Positions 33,432 to 40,950 are shown, numbered from the stretch's first letter. The stretch is 44,660 nucleotides of DNA from Opitutaceae bacterium (GCA_016794625.1 JAEUGY010000030.1:1-44660); one strand, 5' to 3'. Made by a program: numbers and translations. Notes: generated from the letters alone by a model not told the origin.

Positions 33432-34124
33432 TCAGACGATCGGCTCCGGATGGTAGTTGAACAGGGCGCGCGCCTCCGCGAGCAGCTCGCCCTCGCTGAC
33501 GTGATGTTCGTCGACGACCCGCGACGCGATGATGCGGGTGGCGATGGCGGGATGGTGGACTCTCAGCCACCCGGCGAACTGGTCCTTCTCGCTCGCCATG
33601 CCCGTGCCCGAGCCCAGGAGCACAATCGGCCCGTGGGAGCCAAGGGCGGCGGCGACCGGTTCGAAGAACGTGTTGGGGTCGGGTTTCTCCTGTCCCCGCG
33701 AGAAGTACTGGGAGTTGTGGGCGTGACGGAAATAGTCCTCCGCTTCCGGCGCCTGAACCGTCTCCCGCTGAGTCGACTCAGCCTGCAGCCGGAAGACGCG
33801 CGCCTCGCGATGATCGATCAGCAGCACCCATCGCTGATCCTCGCCGGTCGTCTCGAAGGGCATGCCGCCACCCTCGTCGAGGAAAAGACGCAGGGAGGTC
33901 AGGGCCTCCCGGTCGTCGACGCGCGCGGTCCGCGGCGGGTGGAGGAGCACGCGCCGGCCGGGCCGGGTGGCGGTGAGGTCGCCGTTCGGCGCTTCGGTGA
34001 CCTCGCCGACGGACTCAAGCAGCGCACGAACTGAGCGCCAGTCGAGGGCTGTGGTCGCGGGCTGCGCGAAGACGGCGTTGTAGGTGAGGAGCAGCGGGCC
34101 GGAAAGACGGGCGGGAGCATTCAT
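33432..34124 (-). CDS. Conserved protein of unknown function, eRF1/host-attachment-like C-terminal half
   Basis: A 230-aa protein from the ATG at 34124. The N-terminal part (about 1-70) is LLTYNAVFAQPATTALDWRS and RALLESVGEVTEAPNGDLTA. The middle has RWVLLIDHREARVFRLQAES, and the C-terminal third has GPIVLLGSGTGMASEKDQFA and HVSEGELLAEARALFNYHP. The last two blocks resemble eRF1-domain-like hypothetical proteins seen in Planctomycetes and relatives. I cannot assign a reaction. It starts 110 bases before the end of the ECF sigma gene on the same strand, so the two are very likely co-transcribed. Confidence 0.65.
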   Translation of the reverse strand: MNAPARLSGPLLLTYNAVFAQPATTALDWRSVRALLESVGEVTEAPNGDLTATRPGRRVLLHPPRTARVDDREALTSLRLFLDEGGGMPFETTGEDQRWVLLIDHREARVFRLQAESTQRETVQAPEAEDYFRHAHNSQYFSRGQEKPDPNTFFEPVAAALGSHGPIVLLGSGTGMASEKDQFAGWLRVHHPAIATRIIASRVVDEHHVSEGELLAEARALFNYHPEPIV

Positions 34125-35001
34125 GGTGGGAACGGGCGGGGTTGAGGGTGGAGACGAGAACGGTTGGGAGGTCAGGATCGGCGGAAGCGTCGCGGGACGA
34201 CGTGTTCGCCGTGTCCTGTTCAATCAAAATGCGCAGGCAGGTGCGGGCGCGGGCGATCCGGCTCTTGACCGTGCCCAGGCGCAGACCGAGCGTGGCGGCG
34301 ATCTGCTCGTACGAGTTTTCGAGGACGGTGCGCAGTCTCAGGATCTCCCGTTGATCGTCGCGCAGCAACGCCATGCACCGGTCGACGCTGGCGGAGAGTT
34401 CACGCAACTCCGAGTCGAGCGCGGGATCGGGCGCGGGGCAGACGCAGAGGTCGCCGAGCGTGAGCGACGACTCTGGGTGCACCCGCGAGTCGAACGAGTC
34501 CGTCGTGTGACGGAAGCGCCGGTGCTCGTAGCCGTAGCGGTTGATCGCCAGATTGACCGTGATGCGACGCAGCCAGGTGCCGAGGGACGACTCTCCCCGA
34601 AAGGTGCCGAGCGCCCGGTAGGCGCGGACCAGGGCATCCTGCGCGATCTCCTCGGCGTCGGCGGGATTCTTGAGGAAATTCAAGGCGAGCGCGACCAGCC
34701 GCCGGCGGTGCCGCGCGACCATTTCATTGAAAACGTCCAGATCGCCCAGGTTGAACCGGCGCACCAACTCTGCGTCGTAGAGACGCGCGGCCGATCCGTG
34801 AGGATGGGCGTCAACCTCGTCCTGCGCGGCGGCGTTCGAGCCGTGCGCGAGCGGCAGGTGGGCGGAGCCGGTCCGGGACCGGTCGATGGAGCCGCTCGTT
34901 CCGGGTCGGTTCGGAGGAGGCGGGAGGACGGGTGGAGTTTCCCCCTGGACGGGGGCTTCACCCGGAAGGGAAAGGGGGGCGAAGCATTCAATCGTATCCA
35001 T
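34015..35001 (-). CDS. ECF-type RNA polymerase sigma factor
   Basis: A 328-aa sigma-70 family factor. A Pro-rich N-terminal extension (about 1-75) precedes region 2 (FNLGDLDVFNEMVARHRRRL, NPADAEEIAQDALVRAYRAL, FRGESSLGTWLRRITVNLAI) and region 4 (RDDQREILRLRTVLENSYEQ, IAATLGLRLGTVKSRIARAR). Unlike most ECFs, it carries a roughly 65-residue tail after region 4, the end of which overlaps the next gene by 110 bases. No anti-sigma gene is recognisable next to it. Promoter P4, matching the motif before the stress genes, precedes it by a few bases, so it probably controls itself and that regulon. Confidence 0.9.
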   Translation of the reverse strand: MDTIECFAPLSLPGEAPVQGETPPVLPPPPNRPGTSGSIDRSRTGSAHLPLAHGSNAAAQDEVDAHPHGSAARLYDAELVRRFNLGDLDVFNEMVARHRRRLVALALNFLKNPADAEEIAQDALVRAYRALGTFRGESSLGTWLRRITVNLAINRYGYEHRRFRHTTDSFDSRVHPESSLTLGDLCVCPAPDPALDSELRELSASVDRCMALLRDDQREILRLRTVLENSYEQIAATLGLRLGTVKSRIARARTCLRILIEQDTANTSSRDASADPDLPTVLVSTLNPARSHHECSRPSFRPAAPHLQRRLRAARDHSPRLALSSCAA

Positions 35002-35010
35002 GCCACCAAG

Positions 35011-35044
35011 CTAGTCGATCCGTCCTTCGCACTGAATGGGGTGT
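35011..35044 (-). promoter_or_regulatory. Candidate ECF-type promoter P4, autoregulatory
   Basis: On the minus strand ACACCCCAT (35044-35036) inside GGAAACACCCCAT, 21 bases, then CTAG (35014-35011). The sigma factor ATG at 35001 is 13 bases from the first base of CTAG, the same distance as at P3. Confidence 0.65.
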
Positions 35045-35115
35045 TTCCGGTACGGTCTGGCGGCCACCGGTTTCAGAGGTTCGTCGCAGGGTGGGCGGAC
35101 GGGTTCGACCCGGCG

Positions 35116-35153
35116 GGAAACACCCCATGGGCCGGGGGGTTGGGCGGAGCCAT
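35116..35153 (+). promoter_or_regulatory. Candidate ECF-type promoter P5, weak second element
   Basis: GGAAACACCCCAT (35116-35128) is the same 13-mer as at P4 but points the other way, to the PRC-barrel gene. At the 21-base spacing the sequence is CCAT, with CATAAT close by, so the downstream element is poor. Confidence 0.45.
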
Positions 35154-35221
35154 AATGGAGGGTGTCGGACCGGTTCTTTTCCCGTTTTTCACTCGTCCCC
35201 GCCTTCGTCCCCTCCATCGCC

Positions 35222-35941
35222 ATGCTCCAGAACATCACTTATCTTTACGGCAAAAAACTCGGGGCCACCGATGGCGACATCGGTCATGTCAAGGACGTCT
35301 ATTTTGACGACAAGACTTGGGCCATACGTTACATCGTGGCCGACACCGGCAGCTGGCTGACCGGCCGAAAGGTGCTGCTCGCGCCCGCGGCGTTTGGCCT
35401 GTTCACGTTTGGGGAAGGCGATTCCGAAAATCACCTGCTGCGCGTCAATCTGACCCGCAAGCAGATCGAGGAAAGTCCAGCCATGGAGTCACACCTGCCC
35501 GTCTCGCGGCAGTTTGAGGAGGAGTATCATCGCTACTACGGCTGGCCTTCCTACTGGCAGGACACGGCCTCCTGGAGCGGCGCGCAGCTGCCTGCGTTTA
35601 TTCCACCGGTCATGGAGGCGGCGGTTGAGCGCGAGGCCTTGGTCCCGCGGGCTGACCTGCACCTGCGCAGCACGCGCGAGCTCACGGGTTACCGGGTCAT
35701 GGCCTCGGATGGTCCGGCCGGCACCGTTCGTAGTTTTGTCGCGCATCAACGCACCTGGATGATCCGGGAGATGGTGGTCGAGGCGGGCCATTGGTATGCC
35801 GGCAAGGAGGTGCTCGTCCTTCCGGAGTACGTGAAGGACATCAACGCGGAAGAGGCCACCGTGACCATCACGCTCAGTCGCCAGGATGTGAAGGACACGC
35901 GCCGCAATGATGTCGCCCAAGTGGGGGCGGGCTCGGCCTGA
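35222..35941 (+). CDS. Tandem PRC-barrel protein
   Basis: A 239-aa cytosolic protein from the ATG at 35222 with two PRC-barrel domains. The first (about 1-70) has YLYGKKLGATDGDIGHVKDV then WAIRYIVADTGSWLTGRKVL. The second (about 140-220) has ELTGYRVMASDGPAGTVRSF then WMIREMVVEAGHWYAGKEVL. PRC barrels bind proteins or RNA and are frequent in stress gene sets. The gene diverges from the ECF sigma gene, and a 94-aa gene follows 56 bases later. An upstream in-frame start at 35162 is less likely because it adds residues outside the domain. Confidence 0.85.
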   Translation: MLQNITYLYGKKLGATDGDIGHVKDVYFDDKTWAIRYIVADTGSWLTGRKVLLAPAAFGLFTFGEGDSENHLLRVNLTRKQIEESPAMESHLPVSRQFEEEYHRYYGWPSYWQDTASWSGAQLPAFIPPVMEAAVEREALVPRADLHLRSTRELTGYRVMASDGPAGTVRSFVAHQRTWMIREMVVEAGHWYAGKEVLVLPEYVKDINAEEATVTITLSRQDVKDTRRNDVAQVGAGSA

Positions 35942-35997
35942 GCCTCGTTCACCGTTTTTCGTCCCGTCGTTCCATTCACCCTGATCACCTTTTTTCC

Positions 35998-36282
35998 ATG
36001 CTCTCCAAATTCGCCATCGACTATCTCTCGTTCTCTCACCACGGCAACCGCACGTTCACCCATCTGACGGATGATCCGATCGAGGCGGAGGATTTTCTCA
36101 TGCAACTGCTGGCGGCCCGGGCCCGGATCACGGCGATCCGACACGACGGCGCGGCGATGACCGCGAAGCAATTTGACCGCATGCTCAAAGTCGCCTCCGA
36201 GCGAATTTCGTCCGAGTTGTTGCGCGTGTCTCTGGGATTGGACCCTTCCGAAATCAAGGACCGCTTCGGCTTCGCCGCCTGA
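35998..36282 (+). CDS. Uncharacterised 94-aa protein
   Basis: A soluble protein with FAIDYLSFSHHGNRTFTHLT at the N terminus, an acidic PIEAEDFLMQLLAARARITA segment and RMLKVASERISSELLRVSLG at the C terminus. It looks alpha/beta and compact. I recognise no family. It lies 56 bases after the PRC-barrel gene on the same strand and is probably in its transcript. A repeat block follows. Confidence 0.6.
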   Translation: MLSKFAIDYLSFSHHGNRTFTHLTDDPIEAEDFLMQLLAARARITAIRHDGAAMTAKQFDRMLKVASERISSELLRVSLGLDPSEIKDRFGFAA

Positions 36283-36796
36283 TCCGCCCCGGCCTTTCGC
36301 CCTCCAGGAGTGTTCCCTACGGGTACCCGTTGTAGGCGGCCTCGCTGAGGCCGCGACGGGACCAACCGGTCCCGCCTCCGTGTGCCGAATTGTTCACGCG
36401 ACGCCTATCCTCGCGGGGTCGGCGACCCCACCTCCAACGGAAAGGACAAGGTTGCGCGACGCCCAACCGGCGCCGACGGAGCGGCGCCCTCCAGGAGTGA
36501 ACCCTGCAGGTGCCCGTTGTTGTAGGCGGCCCGTTGGAGGTGGCCTCGCTGAGGCCGCGACGGGACCTGCGGTCCCGCCTCCGTCTTCCGATTGGTTTAC
36601 GCGATGCGCAACCTCGCGGGGTCAGCGACCCCACCTCCAACGGAAAGGACAAGGTTGCGCGACGCGCAACCGGCGCCGACGGAGCGGCGCCCTCCAGGAG
36701 TGAACCCTGCAGGTGGTCGTTGTTGTAGTCGGCCTCAGCGAGGCCGCCTACAATAGAGAGGCTCAACCGAGGCGCTCTCATGGAGCGCTCGTTCGA
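36283..36796. repeat. Palindromic repeat block 7
   Basis: Two near-identical composite units (about 36330-36500 and 36535-36700) lie in tandem. Each has GGCCTCGCTGAGGCC, a GGGACC/GGTCCC hairpin (loops AACC and TGC differ), a GGGGTCGGCGACCCC or GGGGTCAGCGACCCC hairpin and a GGCGCCGACGGAGCGGCGCC element (about 36468 and 36674). An extra inverted GGCCTCAGCGAGGCC lies near 36732. It separates convergent genes. Confidence 0.9.
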
Positions 36797-37174
36797 TCAG
36801 ACGGGTTTGATCACGTCGCTTGGGGGCGGGGTGGCGGGCGGGACGGCCGCGGGGGCCGGGGTGGTCTTCCATGCCCGGGGCACGGACCAGGCGCGGTCGC
36901 CGAGATCCATGGGCAGGGGATCGAATCCCAGGCCCAGCACCTGGGAACTGACGATCTGATCGGGTTTCAAGCCGATCAGGTGTTTGCCGGGCGTCGCGTT
37001 GTAATCCCACACCCAGTACAGATTGAGCGCGTCGACCGAACCCGCCTCCGGACCGTAGTCGAGCGGGGCGCATTCATGGTCGACCGTGCCGGCGTCCGGC
37101 AGGGAATAGAAGGCAAGACGGATCCGTTCCCGCGCCCGGATGGCGTCGATGAATTGGGAGTGACTTGAGATCAT
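36797..37174 (-). CDS. Uncharacterised protein, faint WYL-like strands
   Basis: A 125-aa protein. The core reads FIDAIRARERIRLAFYSLPD, LNLYWVWDYNATPGKHLIGL and KPDQIVSSQVLGLGFDP, a strand order vaguely like a WYL domain but without the WYL motif. The C terminus is Ala/Pro-rich and ends DVIKPV. It begins 22 bases after the DUF883 gene and so is probably co-transcribed under P6. Function unknown. Confidence 0.55.
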   Translation of the reverse strand: MISSHSQFIDAIRARERIRLAFYSLPDAGTVDHECAPLDYGPEAGSVDALNLYWVWDYNATPGKHLIGLKPDQIVSSQVLGLGFDPLPMDLGDRAWSVPRAWKTTPAPAAVPPATPPPSDVIKPV

Positions 37175-37196
37175 GGTGAAACGCGCGTGCGCGGGT

Positions 37197-37511
37197 TCAG
37201 GAATTGCGGCGCCGGACCAGCACGCCGATGATCAGCCCCACGCCGAGTGCGATGGCGAGCGACTGGTAGGGATGATCCCGGATGGCGGTGTCGGTGCAGG
37301 CCGCGCCGGCGACCACGCGTTTGCGGGCCCGGGCATAGACGTGGGCCAGGCGCTCCTGCGCGATCGAGAAGCGTTCGCGGATGGCCTCGAACGCCTCGGC
37401 GGACTGTTCCGAGACCGTGGAGGAGAGCATGGCTTCGGCGTCGCGGACCAGCGTCTTGAGGTCGGCGAGGAGCTCCGTGGGAGTCTGGGCGGAATTAGTT
37501 TCGTTTTTCAT
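37197..37511 (-). CDS. DUF883 (ElaB/YqjD-like) membrane-anchored protein
   Basis: A 104-aa protein from the ATG at 37511. A long amphipathic helix (ELLADLKTLVRDAEAMLSST, SAEAFEAIRERFSIAQERLA) leads to DTAIRDHPYQSLAIALGVGL and one C-terminal transmembrane segment ending RRRNS. This is the ElaB/YqjD plan: proteins that anchor to the inner membrane and in E. coli bind ribosomes in stationary phase. Promoter P6 is 77-108 bases upstream. Confidence 0.9.
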   Translation of the reverse strand: MKNETNSAQTPTELLADLKTLVRDAEAMLSSTVSEQSAEAFEAIRERFSIAQERLAHVYARARKRVVAGAACTDTAIRDHPYQSLAIALGVGLIIGVLVRRRNS

Positions 37512-37587
37512 GAGTGAAAGGGAGGGTTGAACGGGGCTGTACTCGCGTGGGGGTAGGCGCCACACCGCGAGAGCCATCCGGGGCAGC

Positions 37588-37621
37588 GTACGCCCGTGGG
37601 GGACGAGGCGCCATGGGGAGT
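37588..37621 (-). promoter_or_regulatory. Candidate ECF-type promoter P6
   Basis: On the minus strand ACTCCCCAT (37621-37613, third base differs), 21 bases, then GTAC (37591-37588). It faces the DUF883 gene, whose start is at 37511. Confidence 0.55.
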
Positions 37622-37706
37622 TGACCTACCCTGGCGCAGCGCCTGGCCGGCGCCTGGCTTCAGGCCAGGAGGAAGCGCGGGCGCGGCGCGCCTCCGGGAC
37701 CGAGGC

Positions 37707-37865
37707 TCAGGTAGCCCGGCGGCGAAAGAGCGAAGCGACGAACAGGATGAGGAAGATCACAAAGAGGACCTTCGCGATGATGGCGGCGGTGCCGGCGACG
37801 ACACCGAAGCCAAGGGCGGCGGCGACGAGAGCGATGACGAGAAAAAGGATACTATTGCGGAGCAT
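37707..37865 (-). CDS. DUF1328 (YtjA-like) small membrane protein
   Basis: A 52-aa protein with start ATG 37865 and stop at 37707. The sequence [20 protein letters not shown] continues through [20 protein letters not shown] to [12 protein letters not shown], two transmembrane helices as in DUF1328. It is a stress-associated inner-membrane protein of unknown activity. It lies 15 bases after DUF3185 in a minus-strand run. Confidence 0.9.
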   Translation of the reverse strand: MLRNSILFLVIALVAAALGFGVVAGTAAIIAKVLFVIFLILFVASLFRRRAT

Positions 37866-37880
37866 GGGAGGAGAGAGATT

Positions 37881-38099
37881 TCAGACTGGGTTGGGATTGC
37901 GGGTGAGACCGACGAGGCCGAGTGTCACCCCCATCGCGCCGGCGAGCAGCCACCCGATCGGTGGAAGACGGGCGGAGGGGACGACACGGGTGGAAGCGGA
38001 CGTGGATGCGGACGGTGTCGGGTCGGGCCGGCGGTTGACGCCGAAGAGTACGAGCACGATGCCGCACAGGAAGAGCACGAGTGACAGGAATTTGCCCAT
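37881..38099 (-). CDS. DUF3185-like small membrane protein
   Basis: A 72-aa protein from the ATG at 38099. The first helix LSLVLFLCGIVLVLFGVNRR and the second IGWLLAGAMGVTLGLVGLTR are separated by a Ser/Thr/Pro loop (DPTPSASTSASTRVV). This is the DUF3185 arrangement. It fits between a 72-aa gene and DUF1328 on the same strand. Function unknown. Confidence 0.75.
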   Translation of the reverse strand: MGKFLSLVLFLCGIVLVLFGVNRRPDPTPSASTSASTRVVPSARLPPIGWLLAGAMGVTLGLVGLTRNPNPV

Positions 38100-38127
38100 G
38101 ACGAGGAGGTAGGTGTCCAGCGACTCC

Positions 38128-38346
38128 TCAGGCGGTGGCGGGAACCGGGGCGGTATCCGGTGCGGGCGTTGAGGTGGCGATGCGCAGCGCCGGCACCAGT
38201 GCCGTCGGGGCGGCCAGACTGCCACCTTCATTCTCCCAGGCGGCCTCCACCGGTTTGGGTGGCAGAGGAGGCGAGACCACCAGACGATTGCGGAGCGTGC
38301 TCAGAAAGCGACGGCGACGGGCATCGAGGGCGAGATTGCGCAGCAT
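38128..38346 (-). CDS. Uncharacterised basic 72-aa protein
   Basis: The N terminus MLRNLALDARRRRFLSTLRN is strongly basic and is followed by a Pro-rich, low-complexity remainder (VVSPPLPPKPVEA, STPAPDTAPVPATA). I recognise no family. The tight spacing to DUF3185 (28 bases) argues for a real gene in the same run, but it could be spurious. Confidence 0.45.
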   Translation of the reverse strand: MLRNLALDARRRRFLSTLRNRLVVSPPLPPKPVEAAWENEGGSLAAPTALVPALRIATSTPAPDTAPVPATA

Positions 38347-38473
38347 GGGCCAGGAGGGGGTTGAGGACGGATTGGACGCGGAGGGGAAAAGCAGTTCCGC
38401 TTCGCCGAGGACCTCAACGTCCAGGCGAAGCGGAGTGCACGAGCAGGGAATGAAAGCGAACGCGACGGAGCCT

Positions 38474-39217
38474 TTAGCTCTTCACGCGCATTTCATTGTT
38501 CACCGACTTCACGCCCCGGACATCCTGGGCGAGCTTCGTGACGAGGGACTTTTCCGCGTCGGATTCAGATTCACCCGTGACCCGTACGACGCCGTCATTC
38601 GTGGTGATCTTGGTCTTGATCGCGCTCGTCGACTTGTGCGTCAGCAGCGCGTACTTGACCTGAGTCGTGATGGACGCGTCGTCCATCTTTTCGCCCATCG
38701 TATCATCGGTGCCGACACGTTCCTTGATGACCATGTCGTTTTTGACCGACTTCACACCATCGATGTCCTTGGCGTAGGCCGTGGTCAGTTCCTTCTGGGC
38801 GACATTGTCTGCCTCGCCGCCGAGCGTCACGACCCCGTCCTGCACGGCGACCGTCGTCGACGTGGCGCTGACGTTGGCCTTGACCAGGAGACGGCTGCGG
38901 ATTTTGAGCGCCATCCAGCCGTCGGATTTCTCCGGGTGGGTGGACTTGATCTTGAGTTCGTTGCGCACCGCCATCACGCCGGGCAGATCGGATACCGTGT
39001 CGCCGGCGAGGGCCTTCTCGTCTGCGTCCTGGACCGTGCCGGTCAGGGTGACGATGCCGTCGTTAGCTTTGATGTTCACATGATTGTCGAGCACCGTGCG
39101 ATAGTTGTAGGATGACTTGGCGGCGTCCTCGATCTTGCGATCCGTGGCGGAGTTGGCGAATAGCGCAAAGGGCGCGGCGGCGAGCAGTGCGGTGAGGAGC
39201 AGGGATTGTGTTTTCAT
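38474..39217 (-). CDS. Periplasmic triple-BON-domain protein (OsmY-like)
   Basis: A 247-aa exported protein. A signal peptide (LLLTALLAAAPFALFA) is followed by three BON domains of about 65 residues: KIEDAAKSSYNYRTVLDNHV with DGIVTLTGTVQDADEKALAG, then ALKIRSRLLVKANVSATSTT with DGVVTLGGEADNVAQKELTT, then ITTQVKYALLTHKSTSAIKT with DGVVRVTGESESDAEKSLVT. BON proteins bind phospholipid and protect the envelope in osmotic stress. It heads the minus-strand run to DUF1328 and carries promoter P7. Confidence 0.93.
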   Translation of the reverse strand: MKTQSLLLTALLAAAPFALFANSATDRKIEDAAKSSYNYRTVLDNHVNIKANDGIVTLTGTVQDADEKALAGDTVSDLPGVMAVRNELKIKSTHPEKSDGWMALKIRSRLLVKANVSATSTTVAVQDGVVTLGGEADNVAQKELTTAYAKDIDGVKSVKNDMVIKERVGTDDTMGEKMDDASITTQVKYALLTHKSTSAIKTKITTNDGVVRVTGESESDAEKSLVTKLAQDVRGVKSVNNEMRVKS

Positions 39218-39354
39218 AGGCTAAAGGAAGAGACGAGGGATGAGAAGCGACACCTCCCGCTACGCGGGGCGATGGGCGGGAAGGCCGGGGGACCCGATGC
39301 GGGCGGGCCGCGGCGGGCTCGTCGAACAGGTCGTGATCAAGAACAGGCCGCACG

Positions 39355-39388
39355 GTACACCCGTTCCGAAAGAGACAGCATGGGGTCT
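39355..39388 (-). promoter_or_regulatory. Candidate ECF-type promoter P7
   Basis: On the minus strand AGACCCCAT (39388-39380), 21 bases, then GTAC (39358-39355). It faces the BON gene 138 bases downstream. Confidence 0.6.
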
Positions 39389-39394
39389 AACCCG

Positions 39395-39960
39395 ATTTGG
39401 CGGGAGATGGTTGGGCGACCCGTTGGAGGCGGCCCGTTGGAGGTGGCCTCGCTGAGGCCGCGACGGGACCTCCGGTCCCGCCTCCGTCTTCCGATTGGTT
39501 TACGCGACGCGCAACCTCGCGGGGTCAGCGACCCCACCTCCAACGGAAAGGAAAAGGTTGCGCGAAGCGCAACCGGCGCCGACGGAGCGGCGCCCTCCAG
39601 GAGAGAACCCTGCGGGTGGCCGTTGTTGTAGGCGGCCTCGCCGAGGCCGCGTGTTTCGCATCAGCACACCCTGCAGGTGCCCGTTGGAGGTGGCCTCGCT
39701 GAGGCCGCGTGATGCGAGGAGGCCGCAGATGCACCCTGTTGATGGAATTTTGGTGGAGGGCGTCGCTCCGTCGACGCCGGGGGACGGTCCGCGAATCACA
39801 GCGTCCGACCGATTTGGTATCCGCGACGCCCAACCGGCGCCGACGGAGCGGCGCCCTCCAGGAGTGAACCCTGCGGGTGGCCTGTAGGAGGTGGCCTCGC
39901 TGATGCCGCGCCGGCGCTTCCGCGCGCTTATCCAAAAAGCGGAGACACGGCGGGCTCCGA
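39395..39960. repeat. Palindromic repeat block 8
   Basis: It runs from the P7 promoter to the end of the HDOD gene. It contains GGCCTCGCTGAGGCC (about 39443), GGGACCTCCGGTCCC, GGGGTCAGCGACCCC, GGCGCCGACGGAGCGGCGCC (about 39577 and 39836), GGCCTCGCCGAGGCC (about 39636), an inverted GGCGTCGCTCCGTCGACGCC (39759-39778) and a broken GGCCTCGCTGATGCC (about 39893). No gene is seen. Confidence 0.88.
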
Positions 39961-40818
39961 TCAGGCGGCCTTGAGCAGGCCTTGCAGGCGCTCGGAGATG
40001 CGCTTGGTGCGATCGACGAATTTCTCGGCTTCCTTGGCGGAGAGGCCGGCCTGAAGCAGCACATCGTCGGACAACGCCCAGGCGTGCTGTTCAACGACCA
40101 GGCCCTTGCCCAGTTCGTCGGTGATCCAGCAGGCGACGTGGAGCAGGGCGGTGAGACGCGAGCGGGCTGGGTCGCCGGCGGGTGCAAAATGGTACCGGAT
40201 GGGTTCGGTCAAGCTGGGCGCGAAGCCCCACATGTGAAACAGGCGGTCCACCGCCTCGGTGCTGGTCGTGCCCAATGTGTTGAATTCCCAGGCGGCAACC
40301 AAAGCCGCAGTCGGGTGGCGTCCGCTCAACGGCCGGCACGCGTAGTCCGAAGCCACCCCCTGCAACAGCAGCCGGCCCACCGGCCGGAGCAGCCCGAGCG
40401 TGTACCCGGTGCTGGCGTCTTCTCCCAACGCTTGCGCCATGCCTTCGAGGGCGACGGCGGTCGTGATGGAGTTTTCCCACAGTTCATCGCCGCTGACGCC
40501 GTAAATTGACAGACCCACGCAATAGAGTTGCGACGCCACCGCGCCGCCGACCAGGCGGTACACCTCGTACAGGCCGATGCGGTCGATGGCCTCATCCAGT
40601 CCCGTGATGTGGTTGCCTCGCGAAAACTGCGCCGAGTTGCTGATCCGCAAGACCCGGGCCGTCAGGACGGCGTCCAGGCGGACCACGGCGACAATGTCTT
40701 CGACGCTGACATCAGGGTCCCGCATCGCAGCGCTGAGCTGCTGAAATATCCGCGGCGCGGCTGACAGCTTGCTGGCTGCAGCGGCGAGACGAGCATCGGA
40801 AACAGGACCGGCTGACAT
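39961..40818 (-). CDS. HDOD-domain protein
   Basis: A 285-aa signalling protein with one HDOD domain (about 15-215): SAAPRIFQQLSAAMRDPDVS, VEDIVAVVRLDAVLTARVLR, LRISNSAQFSRGNHITGLDE and AIDRIGLYEVYRLVGGAVAS. The later His/Asp positions of a true HD phosphodiesterase are not evident (SITTAVALEGMAQAL), as expected of HDOD. Such proteins act in stress and motility signalling without known catalysis. A perfect 16-base palindrome lies 45 bases upstream of its start. Confidence 0.88.
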   Translation of the reverse strand: MSAGPVSDARLAAAASKLSAAPRIFQQLSAAMRDPDVSVEDIVAVVRLDAVLTARVLRISNSAQFSRGNHITGLDEAIDRIGLYEVYRLVGGAVASQLYCVGLSIYGVSGDELWENSITTAVALEGMAQALGEDASTGYTLGLLRPVGRLLLQGVASDYACRPLSGRHPTAALVAAWEFNTLGTTSTEAVDRLFHMWGFAPSLTEPIRYHFAPAGDPARSRLTALLHVACWITDELGKGLVVEQHAWALSDDVLLQAGLSAKEAEKFVDRTKRISERLQGLLKAA

Positions 40819-40862
40819 AGGATCAGGTAGAGGCCCGCATCGTCACGGCCCGGGGGCACTTT

Positions 40863-40878
40863 AACGTAAATTTACGTT
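40863..40878. promoter_or_regulatory. 16-base perfect palindrome upstream of the HDOD gene
   Basis: AACGTAAATTTACGTT is a perfect inverted repeat, AT-rich in a GC-rich setting, in the 132-base gap ahead of the HDOD gene. It has the look of an operator for a dimeric regulator. No family is assigned. Confidence 0.5.
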
Positions 40879-40950
40879 TGGAGACCCGTGGGCCTGACGC
40901 GCAGCGAGCGCGACGGACAGACCACAGAACGACAGACGAACGCCGCGCTG

